From the NCBI GenBank assembly GCA_017744935.1, contig JAGIAI010000035.1, forward strand, positions 1 through 64,000: DNA of 64,000 bases. The letters run 5' to 3'. The notes beneath the pieces are model-generated. The model saw nothing but the letters and a program-made list of their open reading frames with translations, did no database searches and was not told the DNA's origin. The stretch is from Variovorax sp. (lineage in GTDB: Bacteria > Pseudomonadota > Gammaproteobacteria > Burkholderiales > Burkholderiaceae_C). A program made the position numbers and the translations under genes. Positions within the stretch are counted from its first letter, which is position 1. Each line of letters starts with the position of its first letter. This document shows positions 8,721 to 18,750 of this stretch, one piece after another.

Positions 8721-10001
8721 ATGAGAAGCATCAAGCTGGTTACTTCCGCGTTGCTCGCCGCCGGGATGTCGCTTTCCTCGGTCGGTGTCCTGGCCGCCGA
8801 CACGACGGTTCGTCTGATGCACGTGGATCAGAACCCCGATACAGGCGCCTTCTACAACGACGTGGCCCGCCGTTTCGAAGCGGCGCACCCCGGCGTCAAG
8901 GTCGAGATCCAGTACCTCGAAAACGAGTCGTACAAGAAGAAGCTGACCACCCTCCTCCAGTCGCCCGACAAACCCAACATCCTCTATAGCTGGGGTGGCG
9001 GAACGATGCGCGACCAGATCAAGGCCGGCGTCGTCGAAGACCTCTCGGCGCCCATGGACGCGAAGTGGCGCGAGAGTTTCATGCCGGCTGCGCTGCAGGC
9101 CTTTACCGTCAACGGCAAGGTCTACGGCGTGCCGCTGCAACTGGGCCAGGTCGGGTTCTTCTACAACAAGGACCTCTTCGCGAAGGCCGGCGTCGATGCA
9201 GCATCGATCAAGACCTGGGACGACCTGCTCGGCGCAGTGAAGAAGATCAAGGACTCGGGCACCACGCCGATCATCGTTGGCGGCGGTGACAAGTGGCCGA
9301 TGCACTTCTACTGGTCGCATCTGGCCCTGCGCATCGGCGGCAAGGCCGCATTCGACTCGGCCATGCAAGGCGAAGGCAAGGGCTTTGCGAGCGATACCTT
9401 CGTGCAGGCGGGCACGTTGTTCCAGCAGCTCACCGACTTGAAGCCATTTCAGCCGGGCTACCTTGGCGCGACCTTCCCTCAATCGTCCGGCCAGTTCGGC
9501 GATGGCAAAGGCGCGATGGTCCTTCAGCTGAACTCGATGCTCGGCTCGATGAAGGCGAACTCCGCGAACAAGCTCGGCATCCCCGAGGACAAGCTGGGAT
9601 GGTTCCCCTTCCCGGCCGTGGCCGGCGGCAAGGGCGACCCGAGCGACACCCTGGGCGGCATGAACGGCTGGCTGGTCACCAAGGGCTCGCCGAAGGAGGC
9701 CGCCGAGTTCCTGCGCTTCTTCTCGGAAGCCAGCAACCAGCGCATCCCGGCTCAAAAGGGCTCCTACATCCCCGTGGTGAACGGCACGCAGGACGCGATC
9801 GCCAACCCGATCCTTCGCCAGTTGGCAGAGAACGTCTCGAAGTCGCACTACCACCAGATCTACTACGACCAGATGCTTGGCCCATCGGTCGGTGCGGTCG
9901 TCAATGACATCTCGGTCGATCTCGCGACCGGAAAGATGAAGCCGGCGGATGCAGCAGCTGCCGTGCAAGCCGCCTGGCAACGCGCCAACAGCACCAACTG
10001 A
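8721..10001 (+). CDS. Extracellular sugar-binding protein of a CUT1 ABC transporter
   Basis: Family 1 solute-binding protein, 426 residues, that captures a carbohydrate in the periplasm. It has a Sec signal peptide (KLVTSALLAAGMSLSSVGVLA, cleaved before ADTT). The start ATG 8721 is fixed by AGGAGA 4 bases upstream; a longer open frame upstream has no ribosome site and would bury the signal peptide. The mature protein has features of the family (YLENESYKKKL, GQVGFFYNKDLF, GGMNGWLV). It is first in the import operon, followed by two permeases and an ATPase. Confidence 0.95.
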   Translation: MRSIKLVTSALLAAGMSLSSVGVLAADTTVRLMHVDQNPDTGAFYNDVARRFEAAHPGVKVEIQYLENESYKKKLTTLLQSPDKPNILYSWGGGTMRDQIKAGVVEDLSAPMDAKWRESFMPAALQAFTVNGKVYGVPLQLGQVGFFYNKDLFAKAGVDAASIKTWDDLLGAVKKIKDSGTTPIIVGGGDKWPMHFYWSHLALRIGGKAAFDSAMQGEGKGFASDTFVQAGTLFQQLTDLKPFQPGYLGATFPQSSGQFGDGKGAMVLQLNSMLGSMKANSANKLGIPEDKLGWFPFPAVAGGKGDPSDTLGGMNGWLVTKGSPKEAAEFLRFFSEASNQRIPAQKGSYIPVVNGTQDAIANPILRQLAENVSKSHYHQIYYDQMLGPSVGAVVNDISVDLATGKMKPADAAAAVQAAWQRANSTN

Positions 10002-10043
10002 GCGATCGCGCGACGACGACTCTGGCGCAGGGAGTAATCCAAC

Positions 10044-10991
10044 GTGACGACGATCGATCACAGCGCAGGCGCCATGCCCGCCGACCCGACGGGCTCGGCG
10101 CGGGCCTGGCGCCGCAAGCCATCCAAGCGGGTCGGCGGCACAACGACAGTGGTGCTGTTCTTCCTGCCGCCGGCGATCCTGCTGTTCACCTTGTTCGTTG
10201 CCTTTCCGATGGGGGCCGCTGGCTGGTACAGCTTCTTCAACTGGAACGGCTACGGCATCCCGACGAACTTCATCGGGCTGCGGAATTTCGTTGATCTCTT
10301 CCGCAACCCGGCGTTCCACACGGCGCTCGGCAACAATCTGCTGATCATCATCGGGTCGCTGGCTGTGCAGCTGCCACTGGCCCTGGCAATGGCGGTGCTG
10401 CTTGCCGACAAGGTGATCGGCACGACGACATTCAGGCTGATCTTCTTCCTGCCTTACATCCTCGCGGAGATCGCGGCCGGCCTGATCTGGCGCTTTGTCT
10501 ACGACGGCGACTACGGCCTGCTGGCCAAGATCTGGGAAGCATTCGGAGCGAGCGCACCCTACGTGCTGTCAGAGCCCGACCTCGCCATGTACGCCATCCT
10601 GGTCGTGGTGATCTGGAAGTACTTCGGCTTCCACATGATCCTGTACATCGCCGGCCTGCAGCAGATCGACCGGAGCCTGTACGAGGCGGCCCGCATCGAC
10701 GGCGCATCGCGCTGGCAGATCTTCACGCGCATCACGGTGCCGCTGCTGGGTTCGACGATCAGGCTGTCGGTGTTCTTCGCGATCCTGGGTTCGATCCAGC
10801 TCTTCGATCTCATCATGCCGCTCACCAAGGGCGGTCCGTCCGACAGCACGCAGACCATGGTGACCTTCCTCTACAGCTACGGTGTCACACGCATGGAGAT
10901 CGGATTCGGCAGCGCCGTCGGCGTCGTCCTGTTCCTGATCTGCGTGGTCTTCGCCTTTGGCTACAAGCGGGTGCTGATGCGCAATGACTAA
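10044..10991 (+). CDS. Sugar ABC transporter permease (MalF/UgpA type)
   Basis: Inner-membrane subunit of 315 residues with about six hydrophobic helices and the coupling loop EAARIDGASRWQIF, which contacts the ATPase. A GTG start at 10044 follows GGGAG; a second possible start is ATG 10074. A basic N-terminal tail of about 35 residues precedes the first helix. It overlaps the next permease by 8 bases. Confidence 0.93.
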   Translation: MTTIDHSAGAMPADPTGSARAWRRKPSKRVGGTTTVVLFFLPPAILLFTLFVAFPMGAAGWYSFFNWNGYGIPTNFIGLRNFVDLFRNPAFHTALGNNLLIIIGSLAVQLPLALAMAVLLADKVIGTTTFRLIFFLPYILAEIAAGLIWRFVYDGDYGLLAKIWEAFGASAPYVLSEPDLAMYAILVVVIWKYFGFHMILYIAGLQQIDRSLYEAARIDGASRWQIFTRITVPLLGSTIRLSVFFAILGSIQLFDLIMPLTKGGPSDSTQTMVTFLYSYGVTRMEIGFGSAVGVVLFLICVVFAFGYKRVLMRND

Positions 10992-11835
10992 CCACGATTC
11001 ATCCGCGCCGAAGTCCGCGTCCATGTCGCCGCTCGTTCGCTATGCGGCGCTGTTCATCGTCGCCGGCCTCGTGCTGATCCCGCTGGTCGCCACGGTCCTT
11101 GGCGGATTCAAGACGCTCGGCGACCTGCGCACCAACCCCTTTGGCTTTCCGGCGCAATGGGAATGGCGCAACTACTGGGACATCCTCGGTGGCAGCCGCT
11201 ACTGGCAACTGATGGGCAATTCCGCCGTGATCGCGGTGCTGACGGTCATCCTGACCGTCATGGTCTCGGCAATGGCGGCCTTCGTGTTCGTGCACATCAA
11301 GTTCTTCGGCTCGACCTTCCTCATCAACTACCTGCTTCTCGGGCTGATGTTCCCGGCGGCGACCGCGATCTTGCCGCTGTTCATCCAGATCCGCGACCTC
11401 GGCCTGCTCGACAACTACTGGGGCGTCGTCCTGCCGCAGGTGGCCTTCGGCCTCGCGTCGAGCATCCTGCTGTTCCGCAACTACTTCAAGCAGCTGCCGT
11501 CGGAGTTGTTCGAGGCAGCGTTGATCGACGGCTGCGGCTACTTCAGGTTCTTCTGGCACATCGTGCTGCCGCTGTCGCGCCCCATCCTCGCGACAGTGGC
11601 GGTGATCGTCTTCGTGCACAGCTGGAACTCGTACCTGCTGCCGCTGGTGGTCTTCAACCGCGAGACGCTCTACACCTGGCCGCTCGGGATCATGGCCTAC
11701 CAGGGCGAGTTCTCGACCGACTGGAACCTGGTGCTGGCATTCATCACGCTCACGATCCTTCCGGCCGTGATCATGTTCTTTGCCGCCCAGAAGCACATCG
11801 TTGCCGGCCTGACCTCCGGCTCTGTCAAAGGCTGA
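10984..11835 (+). CDS. Sugar ABC transporter permease (MalG/UgpE type)
   Basis: Second permease, 283 residues, with six predicted membrane helices and the coupling loop EAALIDGCGYFRFFWHIVLP near the C-terminal third. It pairs with the preceding permease to form the channel. It is translationally coupled through an 8-base overlap. A structured repeat element separates it from the ATPase gene. Confidence 0.93.
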   Translation: MTNHDSSAPKSASMSPLVRYAALFIVAGLVLIPLVATVLGGFKTLGDLRTNPFGFPAQWEWRNYWDILGGSRYWQLMGNSAVIAVLTVILTVMVSAMAAFVFVHIKFFGSTFLINYLLLGLMFPAATAILPLFIQIRDLGLLDNYWGVVLPQVAFGLASSILLFRNYFKQLPSELFEAALIDGCGYFRFFWHIVLPLSRPILATVAVIVFVHSWNSYLLPLVVFNRETLYTWPLGIMAYQGEFSTDWNLVLAFITLTILPAVIMFFAAQKHIVAGLTSGSVKG

Positions 11836-11836
11836 T

Positions 11837-11958
11837 ATGAAACCCACCCCAGCCTCGCCCACTTCGTGTGGCTCGGGCACCCCCTTGCAGGGGGCAACCC
11901 CGGCGGCCCGGCAAAGCCGGTTCCGCGGGGTTCCTGGCCTCGGCTGTGCCGGTTTCAT
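11837..11958. repeat. REP/MITE-like intergenic element inside the ABC operon
   Basis: A 122-base segment bounded by inverted ATGAAACC and GGTTTCAT. Inside are two strong hairpins: CCCCC-TTGCA-GGGGG (11880-11894), and AACCCCG/CGGGGTT (11896-11932) enclosing CCGGC-AAA-GCCGG. It fills almost the whole gap between the permease and the ATPase, and no reading frame in it looks coding. It may modulate expression between the two genes or act as an RNA-processing site. Mobility is inferred from the terminal inverted repeats only. Confidence 0.55.
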
Positions 11959-11993
11959 GCGATGCGGGATCGAAAACTGACAAGGATCAATCA

Positions 11994-13052
<1,059 letters not shown>

Positions 13053-13070
13053 TCAACAGGAGCAGGACAA

Positions 13071-14531
13071 ATGGATTTTCTGAGTGTGAAGGGCAACCAG
13101 ATCGTCGATGCGAAAGGGAAGAACGTGCGCCTGCGGGGCACGTGCGTCGGCGGCTGGATGAACATGGAAGACTTCATCAACGGGTTCTCCGGTGCGGAGC
13201 ACACGCTGCGTTTCGAGATGGCTGAAGTCCTCGGCAAGTCGAAGGCCGAGTTCTTCTTCGAGCGGTTCCACGATCACTTCTTCAACGAAGCCGATATCGA
13301 GTACATCAAGAGCCTCGGTTCGACGGTGATCAGGCTCCCGTTGAACTACCGGCACTTTGAAGACGACAACCAGCCATTCGTCTACAAGGAAGCCGGATTC
13401 CAGCGGCTGACGCAGGTGCTCAAGTGGTGCGAGAAGCATGGCATCCACGCGATCCTGGACCTGCATGCGGTGCAGGGTTGGCAGAACGTGCATTGGCATT
13501 CGGACAACGCGAACCGGCACTGCCTGTTCTGGAACCACTCGCACTACCAGGACCGGTTCATTGCGCTGTGGGAAGAGATCGCCCGGCGCTACAAGGACGA
13601 GGCCGTCGTCGCAGGATTCAACCTGATGAACGAGCCTTGCGTGAACAACCAGTTTGGCGATCTGCCGTGGAACATCCACAAGAACTATCGCCCCGACTGG
13701 GACCTGATGAACGCGGTCTATCGGCGGGCCGTGGCCGCAGTGAGGAAGATCGATTCCAAGCACATCATCTTTCTCGAAGGTGATCGCTATTCCTACCTCT
13801 TCGCTGGCCTCGAAGCGCCCTTCGCGGACAACCTCGTCTACAGCAGCCACAACTACACGATCGCAGGCTTCGGCCCGGGCCAGTACCCCGGGACGATCGA
13901 TGCGGGTCAGCCCCGAAGCGATGGCCCCGAACACTGGGACCTTGCGAGACAGGAGCTCGAGTTCACGAACCACGAAGGCACCGTGTTCACGAAGAAGCAC
14001 AACGTCCCGCTGTGGGTCGGCGAGTTCGGCTCGGTCTACAACGGCGGGCTTGAAGCAGTGCCCGATCGCCTGCGCGCGATGGACGACCAGATCGGCATCT
14101 TCGAGCGACACGGCGCGCACTGGACCACCTGGACCTACAAGGACGTCGGCGTGATGGGTCTGGTGACTCTCGACCCCGAATCGGAGTACCGGCAGCGCGT
14201 CGGCGACTTCATTCGCAAGAAGGAACTTCTGGGCGCCGACGACTGGATGGTGTGGATGCCCCAGACCTCGGTCAAGCAGGAAACCGGGAAGCTGGCGCAG
14301 CAGATCTACGACGTCATCGGCGACGACGAGATCACCCAGGTCTACAACCGCAAGTGCTTCAGCTCGGCGGTGCTCTGCTTCTACACGAGCGCGCTGATGC
14401 AGCAGACCTATGCGCGCCTGTTCAAGGACCTGTCCGAATCGCAGATCGACAAGGTGCTCTCTTCGTTCTCGCTGAAGCAGTGCAAGGTGAACAACGAGCT
14501 CGCCGGCATCGTGAAGAAGTATTCCGCGTAG
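13071..14531 (+). CDS. Glycoside hydrolase family 5 protein (beta-glucanase/glucosidase-like)
   Basis: Retaining beta-glycosidase of clan GH-A, 486 residues. The acid/base is E188 in NLMNEP and the nucleophile is E318 in LWVGEFGS. N-terminal RGTCVGGWMNMEDF and RLPLNYR also fit GH5. There is no signal peptide, so it acts in the cytoplasm on oligosaccharides brought in by the adjacent ABC transporter. A roughly 100-residue helical C-terminal region after the barrel is of unknown role. AGGAGCAGG precedes the ATG. The exact linkage cleaved cannot be read from sequence. Confidence 0.85.
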   Translation: MDFLSVKGNQIVDAKGKNVRLRGTCVGGWMNMEDFINGFSGAEHTLRFEMAEVLGKSKAEFFFERFHDHFFNEADIEYIKSLGSTVIRLPLNYRHFEDDNQPFVYKEAGFQRLTQVLKWCEKHGIHAILDLHAVQGWQNVHWHSDNANRHCLFWNHSHYQDRFIALWEEIARRYKDEAVVAGFNLMNEPCVNNQFGDLPWNIHKNYRPDWDLMNAVYRRAVAAVRKIDSKHIIFLEGDRYSYLFAGLEAPFADNLVYSSHNYTIAGFGPGQYPGTIDAGQPRSDGPEHWDLARQELEFTNHEGTVFTKKHNVPLWVGEFGSVYNGGLEAVPDRLRAMDDQIGIFERHGAHWTTWTYKDVGVMGLVTLDPESEYRQRVGDFIRKKELLGADDWMVWMPQTSVKQETGKLAQQIYDVIGDDEITQVYNRKCFSSAVLCFYTSALMQQTYARLFKDLSESQIDKVLSSFSLKQCKVNNELAGIVKKYSA

Positions 14532-14542
14532 AGGATCGCTGC

Positions 14543-15640
14543 ATGGACAAGGTTGGTATCGGCTTCATCGGCTGCGGAAACATCAGCGAGGCCTACTTGA
14601 AGGCCGCAGCGAAGTTTCCGATCCTCGACATCCGGGGCCTCGCCGACTTGAAGCCGGAAGCGGCGCAAGCGCGTGCCGCGCAGTTCGGGCTCAAGGCGGT
14701 CTCGGTCGATGCGCTTCTCCGCGACGCTTCGATCGAGATCGTCGTCAACCTGACGATTCCGGCGGCGCATGTCGAAGTCGGCCTCATGGCGATCGCCGCC
14801 GGCAAGCATGTCCATTCCGAAAAGCCACTGGGTCTCACGACAGCGCATGCGCGAACGCTGCTCGAAGCCGCCGACAAGCGCGGCCTTCGCGTCGGCTGTG
14901 CGCCTGACACTTTTCTCGGTGGAGGGCACCAGACGTGCCGCAAGCTCATCGATGAAGGCGCCATCGGCAAGCCCGTGGCCGGCACGGCGACCTTCATGTG
15001 CCCAGGCCATGAGCGTTGGCATCCGAATCCGGCCTTCTACTACGCCGCGGGTGGCGGTCCGATGCTCGACATGGGGCCTTACTACATCACGGCGCTGGTC
15101 AACCTCATCGGGCCGGTCGCGCGTGTCTCAGGCTCGGTCTCGCGTGTGCGCAGCGAGCGCGTCATCACGAGCGAGCCGCTCAAGGGCACGAAGATCGACG
15201 TCGCGGTAGCCACCCATGTCGCCGGCACGATGGAGTTCGCTTCGGGCGCCATCGTGTCGATCGCCACGAGCTTCGACGTGCCCAAGCACCGGCATGTGCC
15301 GATCGAGCTCTACGGCACCGAGGCCAGCATGATCGTGCCCGACCCAAACTACTTCGGCGGCACCATCCAGCTCGCCCAGGCCGGGCAGGAATGGACCGAC
15401 CATCCCATCGGACATGCCTACGGCGACGGCAACTACCGAAGCATCGGCGTGGCCGACATGGCGCATGCGATCCGCGCCGATCGTCCGCATCGCGCATCCG
15501 GTGAACTGGCCCTGCATGTCCTCGAAGTGATGGAGGCTTTCGAAACCTCTTCGCGGCTCGGCCGCCACGTGAGCATCGAGACCCGACCCGAGCGGCCGCA
15601 GATATTGCCGACCGCCTTCTCGGCAGTCGGGCTCGGCTGA
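14543..15640 (+). CDS. Gfo/Idh/MocA family NAD(P)-dependent oxidoreductase
   Basis: Sugar oxidoreductase of 365 residues with an N-terminal Rossmann fold (GFIGCGNIS, residues 7-15) and the family signature EKP at 93-95 (HSEKPLGLT). The C-terminal alpha/beta domain would bind the sugar. It is followed by a ThuA-like gene; in rhizobia the ThuA/ThuB pair makes 3-keto derivatives of disaccharides, and ThuB is of this family, so oxidation of an imported glycoside is a reasonable inference. The start ATG is 12 bases after the GH5 stop and follows GAGGA. Confidence 0.88.
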   Translation: MDKVGIGFIGCGNISEAYLKAAAKFPILDIRGLADLKPEAAQARAAQFGLKAVSVDALLRDASIEIVVNLTIPAAHVEVGLMAIAAGKHVHSEKPLGLTTAHARTLLEAADKRGLRVGCAPDTFLGGGHQTCRKLIDEGAIGKPVAGTATFMCPGHERWHPNPAFYYAAGGGPMLDMGPYYITALVNLIGPVARVSGSVSRVRSERVITSEPLKGTKIDVAVATHVAGTMEFASGAIVSIATSFDVPKHRHVPIELYGTEASMIVPDPNYFGGTIQLAQAGQEWTDHPIGHAYGDGNYRSIGVADMAHAIRADRPHRASGELALHVLEVMEAFETSSRLGRHVSIETRPERPQILPTAFSAVGLG

Positions 15641-15671
15641 ACCCATCAGTGAACTGAACAAGGCAACTCAA

Positions 15672-16313
15672 ATGCGCGAAGCCATGATCGTGTGGGGCGG
15701 CTGGATGGGGCACGAGCCCGACCAGGCCGCGAAGATCGTCTCGGACATGCTGACGAAGCGCGGCTTCAAGGTCCGTGTCGAAAACTCGACGAAGGCGTTC
15801 GCCGATCCCGCCATTGCGCATCTGAGCCTGATCGTTCCGATCATCACGATGTCCAAGATCGAGAAGGACGAACTCGCCAATCTGACCACTGCGGTGCGCG
15901 AAGGCGTCGGCCTCGCGGGCTTTCACGGTGGGATGTGCGACGCGTTTCGCGATGCTGTCGACTACCAGTTCATGACAGGGGGCCAGTGGGTCGCCCACCC
16001 CGGGAACGTCATCGACTTCCGAGTGAACATCGCGAAACCGGACGATCCCGTGATGGAGGGCATCGGCGACTTCGACTACCGCTCGGAGCAGTACTACATG
16101 CACGTCGACCCCTCGAACGAGGTGCTGGCGACGACGAGATTCACCGGCGAGCATGCGCCGTGGATCGATGGCGTGGTGATGCCGGTGGCATGGAAGCGCC
16201 GGCACGGCAAAGGCCGCGTGTTCTACAGCGCGCTCGGCCATGTCGCCAGCGAATTCGAGGTGCCCCAGATGCGCACGCTGCTCGAACGCGGAATGCTCTG
16301 GGCGGCACGATGA
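15672..16313 (+). CDS. ThuA-like domain protein (trehalose utilisation family)
   Basis: 213 residues with a class I glutamine-amidotransferase-like fold as in ThuA. The family shows a conserved FHGGMCDAF segment (H85) and a late ALGHVASEFEV segment. There is no signal peptide. It lies between a Gfo/Idh oxidoreductase and a GH3 glycosidase, matching ThuAB-type 3-ketoglycoside metabolism. Its stop overlaps the GH3 start as ATGA. Members of this family have been proposed to isomerise or cleave keto-sugars; the exact reaction here is unknown. Confidence 0.85.
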   Translation: MREAMIVWGGWMGHEPDQAAKIVSDMLTKRGFKVRVENSTKAFADPAIAHLSLIVPIITMSKIEKDELANLTTAVREGVGLAGFHGGMCDAFRDAVDYQFMTGGQWVAHPGNVIDFRVNIAKPDDPVMEGIGDFDYRSEQYYMHVDPSNEVLATTRFTGEHAPWIDGVVMPVAWKRRHGKGRVFYSALGHVASEFEVPQMRTLLERGMLWAAR

Positions 16314-18742
16314 CTTCCTCCACGCCCCTCTACAAGGACCCTGCACAGCCGGTGGCGGTACGTGTGAGCGACCTGCTCGGACGCATGACGCTCGAAGAAA
16401 AGATCGCCCAGATGCACGCCTTCTGGCTGATCCTGTCCGAGACCGGTGAACACCGGGTGCGTCCCGGCGAGGCCTTTGTCGCTGCCAGCGATGCCGATTC
16501 GGTGCTGCGACGCCTGGCCAACGGCATCGGACAGATCACGAGGCCCCTCGGCACGCGCAGTGTCGAGGCGGGCAGCGGCTTGCGCGCACTCAACAAGCTG
16601 CAGCGCTATCTGAAGAACGAGACACGCCTGGGCATCCCAGCGATTTCGCATGAGGAGTGTCTCGCAGGGATGATGACCCGCGACGGCACGCTGTTCCCGT
16701 CTCCGCTGGCTCTCGGCGCCACCTGGAATCCGGCACTGGTCGAGCAGGTGGCCGAGAAGATCGGCTTCGAATGCCGCGAGTTGGGATGCCAGCAAGGACT
16801 GGCGCCCGTCCTCGATGTGTCGCGCGATGTTCGTTGGGGGCGCACGGAAGAGACCTTCGGCGAGGACCCGTATCTCGTCGGCGTCATGGCGACGCGCTAC
16901 GTTCGCGGCATCCAGGGCCCCCGGCGCGACGTGCTCGCGACGCTGAAGCACTACGTGGGCCATTCGTTCAGCGAGGGCGCACGCAACCACGCCCCGGTGC
17001 ATGTCGGCTGGCGCGAGCTGAACGACGTGTTCCTGCTTCCGTTCGAGATGGCCGTGAAGCAGGCGAACGCAGGCTCGGTGATGCCGGCCTATCACGACAT
17101 CGACGGCGAGCCGGCCCACAGCTCTCGCCATTTGCTGACCGAAGTGCTGCGCGAGCAATGGGGCTTCGACGGCCTCGTGGTGGCCGACTACGTGGGGGTG
17201 AGCTTGCTCTACCAGCACCACGCGGTGGCGGCGGATGCGGCCGAGGCCGCGGCCCTGGCGTTCAACGCCGGTCTGGATGTCGAACTGCCTGCGGACGATT
17301 GCGCGCAGCACCTCGCAGAGGCGATCGAGCGCGGCCTCATCTCGATGGCGACCGTCGACCGCATCGTCTCTCGCGTCCTCACGGAGAAGTTTCGACTGGG
17401 CCTGTTCGAGAAGACCTTCGAGGACCCTGCGGCGCCGCCCGCGCTGCGTACACCGGAAGTCGTCGCGACGGCTCTGGAAGCGGCTCGTCAAGCGATCGTG
17501 GTGCTGGAGAACCGGAATGACCTGCTGCCGCTCAGCCCAGCCGGTACGCCCCACATCGCTGTCATCGGGCCGACGGCGGACGATCCGTTGGCGATGCTCA
17601 GCGGCTACAGCTATCCCGCGCACGTCGTCCTGCACAACCAGCTCGAAGACACGCGGCACATCGTGACGCCGCTGCAGGGCCTGCAAGCGACCTATGGCGC
17701 AAGCAACGTGCGCTATGCCAAGGGCTGCTCGATCATCGAAGTCCGCCAAAAGGGGGCACCGGTGTTCCCCGGCGACGTACGCGCGGGCACGGTCAAACCC
17801 ACCTCCCCCGTTTCGCTTCGCACCGACCAGATTCCCGAGGCTGTCGAAGCCGCCCGCAATGCGGATGCCGCCTTCGTCTTCGTCGGCGACCTTGCAGGCC
17901 TCTTCCAGACGGGCACGATCGGCGAAGGCTCCGATGCCGATTCACTCGATCTCCCCGGTGTGCAGCAGCAGTTGCTGCAGGCCGTGGTCGATACCGGTAC
18001 ACCGACCGTGGTCGTGCTGACCAGCGGGCGCCCCTACAACCTCGGCGGATTGGAAGATCGGATCGCCGCCTTCGTGATGGCGTTCTCCGGCGGCCAGCAA
18101 GGCGGCACGGCCATCGCCGAAGTCCTTTCGGGCCGCGCCGAGGCCACGGGCCGGCTGACCGTCTCCGTGCCGGACAACGTCGGCGCGATGCCGTACTACT
18201 ACAACCACAAGTTCAAGAGCGGGGGAACGCCGATCGCCCGCCACTTCGGCAGCCGATATCCCTTCGGCCATGGCCTCGGCTATACGCGCTTCGAATACCG
18301 CAATCTTGAAGTGGCGCCTTCTCCCACCCCCATCGAGGACGGCGAGATCGTGCTCAGTTTCGAAGTCGTCAACACAGGACTACGAAAGGGTGTGGAGATT
18401 CCACAGCTTTACGTGCGCGACCGACTGGCCAGTGTGGTGCGACCGGTGCGCGAAATGAAGGCCTTCGGACGTGTGGAACTGAACCCCGGCGAGGTCGCCC
18501 ATGTGACCTTCCGCGTCCCGGTGGACATGCTGGCCTTTACCGGCATGTCCGGTGCGCGAATCGTCGAGCCGGGCCAGTTCGAGCTGGGGATCGGCGCATC
18601 GAGCGCCGACATCCGGCTGCGCGCGGAAGTCGATGTGGTCGGCAGCACGCGCACGCTCGAAAAGAACTGGCGCATGGAAAGCAGCTTCGAGATTCACCCC
18701 TCTCACCCCTCTCGCCCCGTTTTGCCGGAACCCCTCCAGTAG
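16310..18742 (+). CDS. Glycoside hydrolase family 3 beta-glucosidase-like protein
   Basis: 810 residues with the usual GH3 order: an N-terminal TIM-like barrel, an alpha/beta sandwich (from about ENRNDLLPLS) and a fibronectin-like C-terminal domain. The nucleophile is D293 in LVVADYVGV; substrate-binding KHY is at 213-215 and RWGRTEETFGEDP is well conserved. There is no signal peptide, so it hydrolyses imported oligosaccharides in the cytoplasm. The start overlaps the ThuA stop by 4 bases; a longer frame upstream is a shadow of the ThuA gene. Beta-glucosidase or beta-xylosidase are the main options. Confidence 0.92.
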   Translation: MTSSTPLYKDPAQPVAVRVSDLLGRMTLEEKIAQMHAFWLILSETGEHRVRPGEAFVAASDADSVLRRLANGIGQITRPLGTRSVEAGSGLRALNKLQRYLKNETRLGIPAISHEECLAGMMTRDGTLFPSPLALGATWNPALVEQVAEKIGFECRELGCQQGLAPVLDVSRDVRWGRTEETFGEDPYLVGVMATRYVRGIQGPRRDVLATLKHYVGHSFSEGARNHAPVHVGWRELNDVFLLPFEMAVKQANAGSVMPAYHDIDGEPAHSSRHLLTEVLREQWGFDGLVVADYVGVSLLYQHHAVAADAAEAAALAFNAGLDVELPADDCAQHLAEAIERGLISMATVDRIVSRVLTEKFRLGLFEKTFEDPAAPPALRTPEVVATALEAARQAIVVLENRNDLLPLSPAGTPHIAVIGPTADDPLAMLSGYSYPAHVVLHNQLEDTRHIVTPLQGLQATYGASNVRYAKGCSIIEVRQKGAPVFPGDVRAGTVKPTSPVSLRTDQIPEAVEAARNADAAFVFVGDLAGLFQTGTIGEGSDADSLDLPGVQQQLLQAVVDTGTPTVVVLTSGRPYNLGGLEDRIAAFVMAFSGGQQGGTAIAEVLSGRAEATGRLTVSVPDNVGAMPYYYNHKFKSGGTPIARHFGSRYPFGHGLGYTRFEYRNLEVAPSPTPIEDGEIVLSFEVVNTGLRKGVEIPQLYVRDRLASVVRPVREMKAFGRVELNPGEVAHVTFRVPVDMLAFTGMSGARIVEPGQFELGIGASSADIRLRAEVDVVGSTRTLEKNWRMESSFEIHPSHPSRPVLPEPLQ

Positions 18743-18750
18743 ATCCTCCA

